Positions 12,072 to 24,262 of a DNA stretch of 64,000 bases are shown piece by piece (within the stretch, counting starts at the first letter, position 1; every line of letters begins with the position of its first letter). Position numbers and translations under genes: made by a program. The DNA is taken from assembly GCA_027924645.1 (NCBI GenBank), contig BSBN01001484.1, positions 1,488,001 to 1,552,000 on the forward strand, written 5' to 3'. The notes under the pieces were generated by a model. That model did not search any database, had not been told where the DNA came from, and was given only the letters and a program-made list of their open reading frames with translations. The DNA is from Cunninghamia lanceolata. Taxonomy: Eukaryota > Streptophyta > Pinopsida > Cupressales > Cupressaceae.

Positions 12072-15000
12072 TTAGTTTAAAGCAGGAGTGGTGATAACCC
12101 TTAACATTTCTCTAAGATATTCAAAAGTATCCTTAGGTAGAGGCTTGGTGAAAATGTCTGTAATCTAATCTTTTGTAGATACATACTCCAACTTGACTTC
12201 ATTCTCTATCACTTTTTCTCTCAGAAAGTGATATCTTATCGATATATGCTTTGTCCTTGAATGAATTACTAGATTATTTGATATGTTTATGGCACTTGTA
12301 TTGTCACAAAAGATTGCAATTGGATTTTCATACACAACTCTGTTGTCCTTCAATGTCTACTTCATCCATAATACTTGAGTGCAACTGCATGCTGCTGCAA
12401 TGTATTTTGCTTCTGCAGTAGATAGAGATATTGAGTCTTGTTTCTTGCTTAACTAGGATACCAGCCTTTTTCCCAAGAAGAATACACCTCCACTTGTGCT
12501 TTTCCTATCATCCACATCTCCAGCCCAATCTGCACCAGTGTATGCACTAAGAGTAAAATCATTGTCTTTTGGATACCACAACCCATAATCCATTGTGCCT
12601 TTCAAATATCTCAGTATTCTCTTGACTACCATCACATGTGATTCTTTAGGTTCTGCTTGAAATCTTGCCACAAGAAAAACTGCATGCATTATGCCAGGTC
12701 TAGTTTAGGTAAGATAAAGTAATCCTCCAATCATAGATCTATACCTTTTTTGATCTACCATAGGTGAGTCATCATTTTTTCTCAACTTACAACCAGATAC
12801 CATGGGAGTGCTTACCAGTTTAAAGTCCTCCATCCCAAACTTCTTTAACAACTCTTTCACATACTTAGACTGAGAAATGAAGATACCTTTATCTAATTGA
12901 TTAATTTGTAGACCTAAAAAGAAATTCATCTCACCAAACATTGACATTTCAAACTCATTTTATATTTCCCCAGCAAAAACCATGCACATACCTTCATTGC
13001 CTCCAAAGATAATGTCATCAACAAAGATTGCAACAATTAGGATTTGTTCATCATTAATCTTGAAATAGAGATTGTTGTTAGTAGTAGCCTTATTGATCCC
13101 TAACTATATCAAAAACTTATCCAATCTTGCATACCATGCCCTAGGGGCTTGTTTTAGTCCATACAAAGCTTTCTTCAATCTGCACACCATGTCACTCTAA
13201 TCTAATGATTGGAATCCTTCCAGTTGTTCAATATAGACTTCTTCTTCCAATTCTCCATTCAAGAATGCAGACTTCACATCCATTTGATATACCTTGAAAT
13301 CTTTGTAGGCTGTAAATGGTAAGAACATTCTTATTGCTTCAATCCTTGCCATAGGTGCAAATGGTTCCTCAAAATCTATCCCTTCAACTTGAGAGTATCC
13401 TTTGTATACCAACCTTTCTTTGTTTCTTACCACTTCACCATTCTCATTCATCTTATTCCTGAAGACCCATTTGGTGCCAATTACATTTTTATCTGCTGGT
13501 CTGAGAACAAGATCCCAAGTTTGATTCTTCTTTATTTGCATCAGTTCTTCTTTCACAGCCTTTACCCAATTCTCATCATTGCAAGCTTCATTTACAGTCT
13601 TAGGTTCAATCTTAGAAATTGAACAGAAATTTAATTGTTCTTCTATAGCTCTTCTTTTGGTCATAATTCCTTTGCTCTTATCTCCTATGATTTGATCTTC
13701 AGAATGATTTAGTTTTACATACCTTGGTGTCTTGGTGACAATTTTCAGAGCTTGTTTCTCTTCATCTAAACTATCTTCATGTTGTACCATTTCTTTGCTT
13801 GTTGAAGCATTTGGTTCATCTGATTCATATCTACTTGATACCTTTTCCTTGCTTTCATCAACTTTGACATTTGCACTTTCAATGATCTTCTTCAACCTGT
13901 TATTGTAGCACTGGTAGGCCTTGCTCTTGGTGGAGTATCAAAGGAAGATACCTTCATCACATCTTGCATCAAACTTACCTAAATCTTCATCTCTTCTGAT
14001 ATAACACTTACTACCAAAAACTTTGAAGTATTTCATAGTGGGAACTTTACTATGCCACAATTCATAAAGAGTCTTTGAACTGTTACCTTTGACTTGAACT
14101 CTATTTAGGATGTATACAACAGTCTGAATTGCCTCTCTCCAATATATTTCTGGTAGGTCAGCTTCCTTCATCATTGTTCTAGCAACCTCTTGAATTGTCC
14201 TGTTCTTCCTTTCCACTACTGCATTTTGTTGTGGAGTCCTAGGTGTAGATAATTGTCTTTTTATCCCTTGATTCTCACAGAAGAAGTTGAACTCATTTGA
14301 TGTAAACTCTTCACCTCTATCAGACCTCAAGCACTCGATTTTCAAATCTATCTCATTCTCAACCATTGCCTTGAATGCTTTGAACTTTTCTAGGGCTTCT
14401 GCTTTTTCTTTTAAGAAGGTAACCCAAGTCATTCTAGAATAATCATCAATCAACAACATGAAATACATGTCTCTTTGCAGACTTCTTACTCTGGTAGGCC
14501 CACATAGATATGTATGCACTAATTCTAGTAGACCTTCAATAGATTGGTCCTTGCTCTTGAAGCTTGTTCTTGTCTATTTTCCAAATTGGCACTCCTTGCA
14601 CAATGTATCAGTAGGCTTCACAAGTTTGGGCAAATCTCTTACAGCCTGAGTGGAACTTATCTTCACAGTGTTGTCAAAATTGATGTGACACATCCTTCTA
14701 TGCCATAGCCAGCTTTCATCAACCTCAGCCAACAAGCCATAGTTATCATTTCCTTTCAAATGCTAGATATTGCCTTTAGTCTTTTTACCAGTTGCAATCA
14801 CTGTTCTAGAGCTTTCCATGATCTTGCATCCATTGTCCTTAAACCTCAAGTCTTAACCCTTGTTGCACATTTGACCAACACTCAAAAGATTGTGCTTTAA
14901 TCCTTTCACATACAAAACATCTTCAGTATTATGCTTGCCATAAAAAGAAATGGATCCTTTTGCATAGATCTTACTAGTTGTGTCATCTCCAAACCTAACC

Positions 15001-16132
15001 AGTCCTCCATCATATCTTTCCAGACTTACAAACTTACTTTTGTCATCGGTCATGTGATGAGAGCATCCACTATCAATAACCCATTCATCTTTATCTTCAA
15101 CAACTTGAATAGCCAATGCACTTTCCATTGGTTTTTCTTCCTTCACACAGCTAGTAGGATTAGTAAACACAGGTTCTTCTTTAATAGCAATAAATAAGCA
15201 TTCATTACCAGAAGTACTAGCATTATCTGGATCACTTTTTGATACTCCGTCATCATCAAGATCTTCAACATAGTAACATTTCTTTGGAATCCTAGGTCTA
15301 TCAGGTCTTGGCTTAGGAACTCTTGTGGGACATCTAGAAGCATAATGACAACCTTTACCACAACTAAAACATTTAAAAGGTAATTTTCCTTTGAACTTGC
15401 TAGTACCTCTAGGCAGACTATTAACAAAGTTTGCTTCAAGTTCTTCAAGCTCATAATCTGGTTCCACCTTGTACTTGTCAGATCTGGGGGTTCTTTCTAA
15501 AGTGCCGGCCTTGAAAGTAGTCTCTGTCTTCGGAAGGGAATCACCAAGTTCTCTCATTTCAAAGGCTGTCAACTTCCCAAGTAGCTGATCTTTTGTAATC
15601 TTTGTTACTGTCATTATTTCCTTAATTGCAGCCACTTTATGACTATATGATTTAGGTAGTGATCTAAGAATTTTGTTTACAATTTCAATGTCCTCAAATT
15701 TTCCTCCCACGCTTCTAATGCTGCTCCAAGTTCGTCGATCTTTTGCATGAAGGATGTTATGTTGTCATCTTCGCTCATCTTCAAACATTCATATTTTGCC
15801 TTCAAACTCTGTAACTTGGCACTCTTCACAAATTCATCTCCTTCATATAGATTCTTTAGCTTATCCCAGATTTCATGAGCAGTTTCCAATTCTATGATCC
15901 TTGTTACTTCGATATCAGATATGGCACTTACCAAGGCATCTTTGGCTTTTATGTTCAACTCGAATTGCTTGATCTCATCTTTAGTTTTCGAACCATCCTT
16001 TGGTATTTCATACTCATCTTCAGTAATTTTCCAAACACTATAACCCAAGCAGAGGAGATGAGTTTTCATGCGGATCTTCTACACAGAATAGTTTGTTCCA
16101 TGAAACCACAGACTTTCCTTCTTATACGACAT
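12072..16132 (-). pseudogene. Copia gag-pol polyprotein, inactivated (outer element)
   Basis: Start ATG at 16132 (MSYKKESLWF...), end stop at 12072-12074. Reading right to left: gag with an in-frame TAG about 18 codons in, where relatives have Trp; zinc knuckle CFSCGKGCHYASRC near 15330-15372; protease with DSG (VIDSGCSHHM) near 15041-15085; GAG-pre-integrase HRRMCHINF near 14690; integrase 13938-14530; reverse transcriptase 12950-13895 with FVDDIIFGG near 12998-13033; RNase H 12072-12689. The first integrase Asp is Tyr here (HTYLCGP; the related element at 29.5 kb has HTDLCGP), so a catalytic residue is lost. Frameshifts lie near 15.7 kb and between 14.52 and 14.85 kb. The upstream G of the zinc knuckle is also altered (GKGCH). 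Confidence 0.9.
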
Positions 16133-16174
16133 CCTGGATCAGCCTCAAGCGGTCAAGATTTCTTCTGAGGAACT

Positions 16175-16189
16175 GGCTCTGATACAAAT
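16175..16189 (-). promoter_or_regulatory. Primer-binding site, outer Copia
   Basis: On the minus strand this reads ATTTGTATCAGAGCC, directly after the 5' LTR. It is complementary to the 3' end of plant initiator tRNA-Met except for one base (usual TGGTATCAGAGCC). Confidence 0.8.
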
Positions 16190-17638
16190 TGTTGAAATGC
16201 ACTGGACAACTAAGAGGGGGGATGAATTAGTTGTCCCAAAACCTTAACTACTTTTGCACTTTAAAACATTAATCACTTGTCCACTAATATTATAATTTAA
16301 CCATGAAAGCATGAAATCATAAACTTAAACACAGTTGCAAAATCAAACACAAGAGACACCAGATTTTTATGTGGAAAACCTTGTTAAGGGAAAAACCACG
16401 GTGGGGGTTAACCCACAAGATATATATGTAAAGTACAATACCAAAAATTAGAGGCTCACTGCCAATAGGGCTCACTGCCCAGAAAAAGGCTCACTGCCAA
16501 GGGTTTTGAACTGATATGATAGCATCTACTCCATGCTTGAATTCAGTTCCATTGAAGCTCAATATTCTTCCTCTACTCTGCTCTGCTTTTACACTTCTTT
16601 TCTTAACTTCGCATCTTCACACAAGGACATATTTCCCATGACCAAATTACAAGTATATATATCATTCATCAACCTTGGAATGTACATCAAGGTCAGCATT
16701 ACATTCATCAACCATTGGAACAATTGCCAAGGTCAACATTACAAACATTTACAAAATAGGTATTGACCTAATATAAAATTATGCTAAGGAAGTATAGAAA
16801 AGATGTATGCAGATCACGCCATGCCTTAGCTAGGACTCAAACATGGTCTTCCATGTCACAACACGCTTCTACAATCTTTAAGAGATCTCCGTAATCACTA
16901 GAATTAACCAAGTCAACTAAGACTGGTTATACACTATGTTATCTAGGAACAATCTTCAAACACGATCTTAATTCCTTAATGTAGACCAATGTAAAGGTAG
17001 GATCATGATCAAGAGGCATCCACAAGCACGTTGTAATCACTAGGAGCAACCGCACAAACTCTAACCACTTTATCCATGAGATTCTTCACACTAGAGCATA
17101 TGAACTTCACTGTCTTCAACTGTCATAAAAGAAAGATAGCCTACGGACCACCAAAACATGAACCATTGGAATTGTAGACACTTATTATTATCCCAGACTT
17201 CCCTCTAGAACTGTAGAGCAAAATACTTCAATACGGAGGAGTGCGGAGCAAAATACTTTCTCCCTGTCACCAATGAATAATCAGAAAAATTAGGTTTTAC
17301 TCTAGTGAATGTAACTCACTCAATTCTTCATACCGGAGGCTCAAACTCAGGATTTAGCATCTTTAGACATGCCTCTAAATAATTTCCAATCCACAAACAA
17401 GGATCTTCAATATATAAGAAATGTGGAGCAATCTTCTGGACTGTTCTTCAGTATGCAATACATTGTCTTCACTGTAATTCACTACAACTCTCTGTTTCTT
17501 TCGGAGGAGCAAATTTTCTCAATATCCTCAACATATAAAGCTTCTAAAAAAATAGCAAGATAGGATACAATTGACACCAATGACAACAAAGATATGTTGA
17601 CATCAATGACAACACCGATTAGGCACATAGTTGCAACA
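16190..17638 (-). repeat. 5' LTR of outer Copia
   Basis: 1449 bp with TG...CA ends, matching the split left LTR. It keeps the uninterrupted target sequence of the nested insertion near 17150, GGACCACCAAAACATG. GCTCACTGCC repeats lie at 16455-16500 and the paired GTGGAAAACC / GGGAAAAACCAC motif at 16363-16407. Confidence 0.9.
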
Positions 17639-17643
17639 CTAAC

Positions 17644-18556
17644 ATCACCGTATTTACCCTTCATCCATCTTCATCTACCATTAATTAAAATAAATCATTA
17701 ATTTAATTAACCTATTTGACCATCTTTCTAACATTAATTAAATAAAACTTGTTTATTTATTTAATTAATTAACCATTTCATCTCTTTTCTATAGTGCAAC
17801 ATTATTTAAATAAATTTAAATATTTATTTAACTAGGTTAACCATCCCCTTTCTAAAAATTAAATAAATATATCTTATTTATTTAATTTCATCATTTCCCC
17901 TTCATATCATTAGTTGGCTAAAACTCAATTAGTCAACTAATCACCCACTTGCACAATCATAAACATCATTAATCCATTAAAACCTTGCACAACGTTCCAA
18001 GTTGTAAATGAGTCCTTTGATTTGTATATGATTTGTGCTTGGGCATGGGTCAAAGACTTGCCTATACCTTGAAATACTCTATTTGTTCCTCACCCTCCAC
18101 TTTCTCTGAGAGAATCCTCCATCGTTGATCTCCCTTGAATCTTGGAACCTCCTTTGACCATCTCTCTCAAGGTGACACTTGGAGGCTCCTAATCAACCCA
18201 ATCCTCTCAAGCATTCTCATCCATTGATTTTTTCAATCAATCCTAGCCCTTCATCTACCCATCCAAAAATCTATAAATAACACCCCTCACAAGCCATTTT
18301 AAAACATAAGTCTTGAATGTAATATTGTGTTGTCAATTTGAGCACTTAACATATAATCTCTCAACCACAACTATCTTTGGGCACAACCACCATAGCTTGG
18401 TGCAACAAGGGAGCTTATGGGTGAGAATTTTATTTGTGTTTTCATCCTTTATTTGCAAGTTTCTTTATGCCTTATCTTGAGGTTGCATGTATTTGTAAAT
18501 TGAATAGGTTAGGCTTTTCTTAGCTTATTTGTATATGTTTCCATTTACTTGTACAC
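17644..18556 (+). repeat. Probable Ty3/Gypsy LTR end with TATA box
   Basis: AT-rich sequence with ATTTAATTAA-type words (17690-17890), a TATA-like CTATAAATAA at 18271-18280, and an end near GTACA at 18555. It is followed at once by a primer-binding-type site, so it behaves like U3-R-U5 of a plus-strand LTR. The left end is uncertain because the outer Copia inserted here; the LTR may begin before 5235. No matching 3' LTR was found in the window. Confidence 0.4.
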
Positions 18557-18561
18557 ATTTT

Positions 18562-18580
18562 TGGCATGCCTGGTGGGACC
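18562..18580 (+). promoter_or_regulatory. Probable Gypsy primer-binding site
   Basis: TGGCATGCCTGGTGGGACC begins with TGG, as needed to pair with a tRNA CCA end. It resembles the TGGCACGCCCRGTGGGAC sites of plant Tat/Ogre-type Gypsy elements. The tRNA was not identified. Confidence 0.45.
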
Positions 18581-20399
18581 CACATCCCTTACTAATATTT
18601 ATTTAAGTTTTTTGTGTAGATTTTTGTCTTGTAGGTTCACGGTTTAGCATGTGTAGTACTGGATTTGGCACATCCCTCTTTAGTTTGGCATGTTTGTGTC
18701 TACGCTACACATCTTCATCTAGCCCAATTAACTCATTTTTTGATCATTTTTGTAGGTTTTTGGTCTAACAATCCTTCTAATTTGTAGGGTTTTTGAGATA
18801 TAATCAATTTTCATGCTATTTAACTTGCTATTTTAGTACAATTAACAATTTGTTTTACATATTTTCATTACATTTTTTGGCCCAGTCACATTTTAGCATG
18901 CTTGAACCTAGTTTTGGCACACTTGTAATCCCATGGCGAATCCATCTATGGGTTGGTACATCCATCCCCAATCCCAAAAGTGTCAAACTATAATTTTTAG
19001 CTCTTAGTTTTTGTGTTTTTTTAAATTTTTACAAGGAGTTATGCTATTAAAATTCCTAACCATTACTTGTTGTTTGTGTAGGTTATCCATTTATCGTAAA
19101 TTTTTCCTAACTCTAGCCATTTTTTGTGCAGGCTTCACAAGTCAGCTTGTTCATCCAGAATTAGTACCTACGGAGCATGAACCAATACCTTCATCGTAAG
19201 TGTAAGTAAACACTAAAATTCACATTTAGTGTGTATGCATCTAGTTCTGGCATTTCTATAAAATTTCAATGTTGTATTTATTTCAACTTATCTATTATGT
19301 ACCAGTGTTATAATTTTCTTGAAATTTATGCTTTTGGACTAACATCACTTACTATTTGTTGCCACTAACTCTATTTTTTCAACCCTTCCACTTTTCCAAG
19401 GCATAATCTATCAAACTACTAATATGTTTGTTATAGCCTTACTTGCTAAAGTTATCTTTTTTTATCACTAATGTAGGCACATGTGAAAATGCAAAGGGAA
19501 TGAACTTTTTCTTCCTATGTTTGTGAGAACTAACTTGTGTGTATGCTCTCTCCTTGCACCCTTGGGTGATCTTGGAGATCCAAAACACAAATTTGTTCAC
19601 TTGTTATTTTTTTCAATCCTAAGAAACCCAAGTTTTTGTATGCTCTTCCCTTACACCACAAGGTGATCTTAGGAATAAACAACACTTGGACTTCTTTCCT
19701 CATAGTGGACCTACCTAAGGATTTCATCACCTTAGGAGATGACTTGAACCATGTGTTCCAATAGGGTAAACAAAGGGGGAGATTAAAAAATGTGCCTCAA
19801 AGTAGTCCATCATCACGTGTAGCTCAACCTTGTCACCCCTTCTCGTAAGGAGACAATGTGAAGTGGAAAGGGAATTGTCCCATGAGCATATGCTTGTAGA
19901 TGGGACTCTTGTTCATAGATTTCAGCCTCTTGTACCCTTGGGTATATTGAGGACATCCCTTAGAAGCTTGTGAATCCTAGTAAAGACCATTAGTCATATG
20001 TGTATGTGTTGCATGAGTTAGCATTTAGCATCAAGAAGATACCTCATGCCCCTAGATCTAGGTTTGTATGTCATGTATTCTCTTCCCTCAAACCATAGAG
20101 AAATCTTGGGTGATAAAAAATGGTCACTACCTCATCACAAGTTTACACTCCATGACTAGACAAGGCATTAATGGTGGGCCTACATGCATATACACACCTA
20201 CTTGAATAGCATAGGCTTGTTCATGTTCTTGGCATGTATTCCTTGTGAGAGACTAATACATTATCCCTTACATCCAAATTATCCAACGAATCATCAATCT
20301 CTATCCAAAAAACAATCTCTTTCATCCCCTCATCCATATAAAAATTAGCACAAATCAACGCAACTATCCCTGTTTCAATGCCTATGTTTATATACTGTC
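18581..20399. other. Leader-like or relic DNA, no gene seen
   Basis: T-rich at first, then mixed. No frame with retroelement motifs. A polypurine-like AAACAAAGGGGGAGAT lies near 19768-19783 and could be an old 3' end. CTTGGGTGATCTTGGAGATCC (19561-19581) recurs in altered form near 19661 and 20099. Confidence 0.35.
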
Positions 20400-21677
20400 G
20401 CATCTATTAAATTTTTTAGGCATCCATCCTAGGTTGCCAAAAATCCATCCACTCATCTTTTGGCACCTTCGTCCATAGCCCAATGCCTCCATTCTATTTT
20501 AGTGCATGCATTATATTTTTGGCACATGTGTTCCATATACATCAAAATCCATCCAACCTTCATCAAATTCATTCTAAATCTTAATATTCCAAATCCACCT
20601 CATCCTAGCATCCACCAATCATCCATCCAATCATCCAATATTTCTTAAGGCATTAAATTAAATTATCCAATCACTCACATAATGCAAGGTTTAGTGCCTA
20701 ATCCATAAGATAATCCACAAACCAAATCAACTCAACAAATCCTAATATAATCTCATCCATTCCAAATCCAATCTCAAATAAATAATCAAGACCTTAAATC
20801 AAACCCTTCATCCTTAATCCCAACTTGCTCAGGAACTTATCCTATCCTAAATATAGTTAATCTAATCAAATCAATCCCCAACCTCTTTCTTAAGAACTGT
20901 GCCTATCTTAAATATAGAGAGATCAAATCCATAACCCAATCCAATCAATTCTTGCTTGATAAATTTTCCTATCTCAAGTATACTAATCAACCAATCCCTC
21001 ACCCAACCTAATCAAATCATCTTAAGGTCTTGTTATTTGATCCAAATCATCCACAATCCCAAACAAGTTATCAAATCCAATCAAGGGACCTCATCCATCA
21101 AATCAATTCCAAAAATCACATCATCATTCCTAATCAAACCTAATCAATCTCACCAAGTCTTAATCCATATAGATCATTCAAATATCAATCAAATCTAATC
21201 AAACCTCCATAAAATTAATTATCTACTCACAAATCCCAAATCAAAATCAAACCTCAAATCCCTTAATCCAAATGTCATCCATTTCAAAATCCAACTTGTT
21301 TAAGGACTTAATCTCCTTCCATGTTCATCCATCATCAAACCAACACCAAGGGTCCTTGACCTAACCCCCTCCAAAATCAAAATTATCAACCAATCAAACA
21401 TCAAAGGGTCCTTGACCTAATCCAAATCCACCCACTCATCAAGCATCATATATCGTTGACCTTGATCAATCATATCAATCCAACCAAGCATCAAGTGTTA
21501 TGTATCATTGATCTTGATCAATCCAAACATCAAGTCACCTCATCCCTCAAATACAAAATCCAAAAGTTGTTTGATATCAAAGAAAAACTTAAGGTCCAAG
21601 CCTTAGAAATCCAAATTCATCAAACCTTTCTAGAAATCACATCATCAATCCACATCCAATCATAAAAAATCTAAATC

Positions 21678-22292
21678 ATGAATCCATTTTATTTTGATGA
21701 GTCCCCTTTTCATAACCATCCCAAAAATACTTTTAAAATTGATGATGAAAATAGTCTTGTTGATAAAGACAAATACATCATTGCAAGCAAGCTTTCCATA
21801 AGCTTACATCACTCATTCATGCATAATCAAGCACCTTTTGACCAAGAATCAACTAGCATAAGCTATCTTGCACCTCTTAAATGTACATCTATTGGTCATC
21901 CTTATGGCACCTTTGACAAGGGAAATCCATCTTATCCCTCATCCATGTCTAAATTCCCATCCTTGTGTGGGGCCCTCATTGCTTCCATGTCCCATATAAA
22001 TCATTTATCCCATTATCAATCAATCCATAAATCCAATCACCAATCTAATCCTATCACATCCAAATCATCCTTCTTATATTTCCTCCAAGGACTCCTAGCA
22101 AAGGACCTCAACCAAAATTACAAAATCCAAGTTGTGGAGTCATTCCACCCCAATAATCTAATGTCATCCAAGTGTGTCATTAATGATTCCATGATCCACT
22201 CCAATCCTATTAACACATTCCATCCTCTAAATTCATCAAATCCAAAATCTATGAGCATAAAAAATCCCTCACCCATATATGTACATAACTAG
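21678..22292 (+). CDS. Hypothetical Ser/Asn/His-rich protein in G-poor tract
   Basis: The longest uninterrupted frame of the tract: ATG start, 204 codons. The product is rich in Ser, Asn, His, Pro and Lys, with few Gly, Ala or Val, as G-poor DNA dictates. The first 70 residues are more complex and partly acidic (FKIDDENSLVDKDKY). A stretch FLYFLQGLLAKDLNQNYK near residue 130 could be helical. No known domain is recognised, and there is no signal peptide or convincing membrane segment. It may be part of a retroelement polyprotein or a chance frame kept open because G-poor DNA has few TAG and TGA codons. Confidence 0.25.
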   Translation: MNPFYFDESPFHNHPKNTFKIDDENSLVDKDKYIIASKLSISLHHSFMHNQAPFDQESTSISYLAPLKCTSIGHPYGTFDKGNPSYPSSMSKFPSLCGALIASMSHINHLSHYQSIHKSNHQSNPITSKSSFLYFLQGLLAKDLNQNYKIQVVESFHPNNLMSSKCVINDSMIHSNPINTFHPLNSSNPKSMSIKNPSPIYVHN

Positions 22293-22641
22293 AGGAGTCT
22301 ACCAAACATAAATCAAAGGTAAATAGTTTTATTCCATCATATCATCCAAGGAAATCATCATATGTCAAGAGCATGATCCAAAGCATGCCCAAACATGGCT
22401 CCATCCTGATTAAGATACAAGCATTCCACCTAATCTCTTTCATAATCCCCTACCATTCATTATCAACCCCATCCCAAAATCATCACCCTATCACCTTGGT
22501 TCCATTACCTTTATCCATAGTCATCCTCTCATATAAGAAGAACAACTTACATATACCACCAACCCTTATCCATCTAAAACTAGATTTTTGTCTTGTTTGT
22601 AACACAACAAGCATCCCATTACAAACTAAATTCTTGAAAAC

Positions 22642-22812
22642 ATGAATTATCAAGGCAAAAGTTTAGGCCTTCATGAAAAAGGCATCTTGGAGCACATCCA
22701 CCTCAAAGAAAGTTTACAATCGCAAGGCCTTGGCTATAGATCTCAAGGAAAACAATCTAAACACATTGGTCACACCTCCAAAAAACCTAAAAAAGCTTCT
22801 CCCAATCTCTAA
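22642..22812 (+). pseudogene. G-patch-like segment of a Gypsy-type polyprotein
   Basis: The frame from ATG 22642 to a TAA near 22810 reads NYQGKSLGLHEKGILEHI, then a second glycine motif GLGYRSQG, then a basic tail (SKKPKKASPNL). This layout resembles the G-patch found between protease and reverse transcriptase in some plant Ty3/Gypsy polyproteins, where G-x-x-LG-x-x-x-x-GI and a later GLGY are typical. The match is by pattern recall only. The upstream and downstream frames are broken. Confidence 0.35.
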
Positions 22813-22819
22813 ATAGGTG

Positions 22820-23322
22820 CCACCTATCACACCTACAAAATTTTTCCACCACCCCCCTCCATTTACCACCAATCCCTTCATCAATAGCCCCATCCCTATC
22901 ACTCACCCTAATCACCCATCACCCCAAATCCATAATAAAGGCCAACAAAGACACACATCATTGGACCTATTCCAAAATTATGAACCTATCACCAACCTCA
23001 TGGGATTCCAAGATCCTACTTCCCCATGGGACCACACCATTGACTTTGGAAGAAATTTGGATACCTCCACACATGAAGCAAAGAACCCATAAAAAACCAA
23101 GGGATATCATGCCATAAAGCATAAATATATAAAATCAAATCAAAATAGATCCAAAAGGTTACATAAACCCACAAATCAAAAAGGGAAAACTTGGACAATG
23201 TGGGCCCCCAAGAAAAACAAATCCATGAATCAAAGAGAAGCATCTAAATCTACATTTCCAAAATTGCAATCCCCAAAACCTCCCAACCCATCAAAAAATC
23301 CCACTTCAACCTCCCCATCATA
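22820..23322 (+). pseudogene. Coding-like frame in G-poor tract
   Basis: One frame stays open except for a TAA near 23090. It gives a Pro/His-rich start, then DPTSPWDHTIDFGRNLD, then a basic segment containing WTMWAPKKNKS near 23190-23220, and ends at a TAA near 23320. Composition is more varied than chance frames in the same DNA. Function unknown; likely part of the same decayed polyprotein. Confidence 0.25.
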
Positions 23323-23479
23323 AACATCATAAGTCCATTTGGGTCTCTAAAACCCGAAATCAACAATCCTTGAATCCCCCATCCTAATCCCAACATTAGA
23401 AATTTAAATCCCCCCATCCCATCCCAATCTAGCATATCCACAATTGCTTCAAAAAATTTAAAAAATTTAAAAAAAAAGT

Positions 23480-24262
23480 AAAGAGAAAAATTGTCTAATA
23501 GTGAAAACCATTTTTATGGTACCCTAGACAAGTTCCATGATGAAAACCCATCCATGGGTGTCATGCGTAAATCCACTATCTAATAGGCACCCTACACTTT
23601 GGGGAAAACCTCACTTATCCTAACACTCCTATCGTACCCATCCATTATATTCACATTACCACTCCCATCGAACCTAATCCATCCTCCCTCCCTATTGTCA
23701 ACCTTGATAAGGACAAGGGGCACAATGTTAAAACATACTTTGGGCACCTCTTTGTCTCTCCAGCTCTTTTACAAACACATCCTATCCTATATCATCATCA
23801 GAATTACATCACAACATCATGAGTGGCACCTCTATAGTGAGGCATGTTATTCCTATGTGACGTAGTCCTTACAGATCACATCCTAAAATCCATCTACCAT
23901 ACATCCCTCATCCACCCAATCCACTATCGACAATTCCTTAATTGTTCAAATCCTCATTTCATCCCTATCCTTTGACTTGGTTTTCTCTTATCATTGGTAT
24001 CAAGCAAAAGGCTACCGACATGTAGTCCAATACCATCCCTCCTACCTCTCCAAAGCTCCTAGAAATCCAAACATCACAAGAAAATCATAATCCATGTAAA
24101 TCTTTCCAAGAAATCTAAGTAAATCATCCCAACACATCCATCGGTCTTGTTGCCAGCCGTGTTGCAAGCCTTAATCAACTCAAATCTAGTCATCATTGGG
24201 ATAATATCATTCCTAATCCTTGTGATGTCCTTGCAATATATTGTTACCACATCAACAACACT
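23480..24262 (+). pseudogene. Coding-like remnants, unknown protein
   Basis: Consecutive fragments in shifting frames have protein-like composition: an acidic piece with HFYGTLDKFHDENPSMG near 23500-23560, a piece with LPIVNLDKDKGHNVKTYFGH near 23690-23750, and a last piece with LNQLKSSHHWDNIIPNP ending at a TAA near 24262. They are separated by stops and frame changes. They match nothing I recognise, and carry no polymerase, integrase or RNase H signature. Confidence 0.25.

Larger units (their letters stand above)
5235..17638 (-). mobile_element. Outer Ty1/Copia retrotransposon, Sirevirus-like, with a nested insertion
   Basis: A full-length minus-strand LTR retrotransposon bounded by a perfect 5-bp target duplication CTAAC (5230-5234 and 17639-17643). 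Both LTRs have TG...CA ends. Reading right to left it has 5' LTR (16190-17638), primer-binding site (16175-16189), gag, protease, integrase, reverse transcriptase and RNase H (16132 down to 12072), several polypurine tracts (11767-11990) and 3' LTR. The 3' LTR is split by a second element at 6199-11251. Integrase precedes reverse transcriptase, which defines Copia. LTRs of about 1.45 kb, an A/G-rich multi-polypurine region and the CCCCCCTCTCAG motif near the LTR end point to the Sirevirus (SIRE/Maximus) lineage. No envelope-like frame is seen. Length without the nested copy is about 7.35 kb. Confidence 0.93.
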
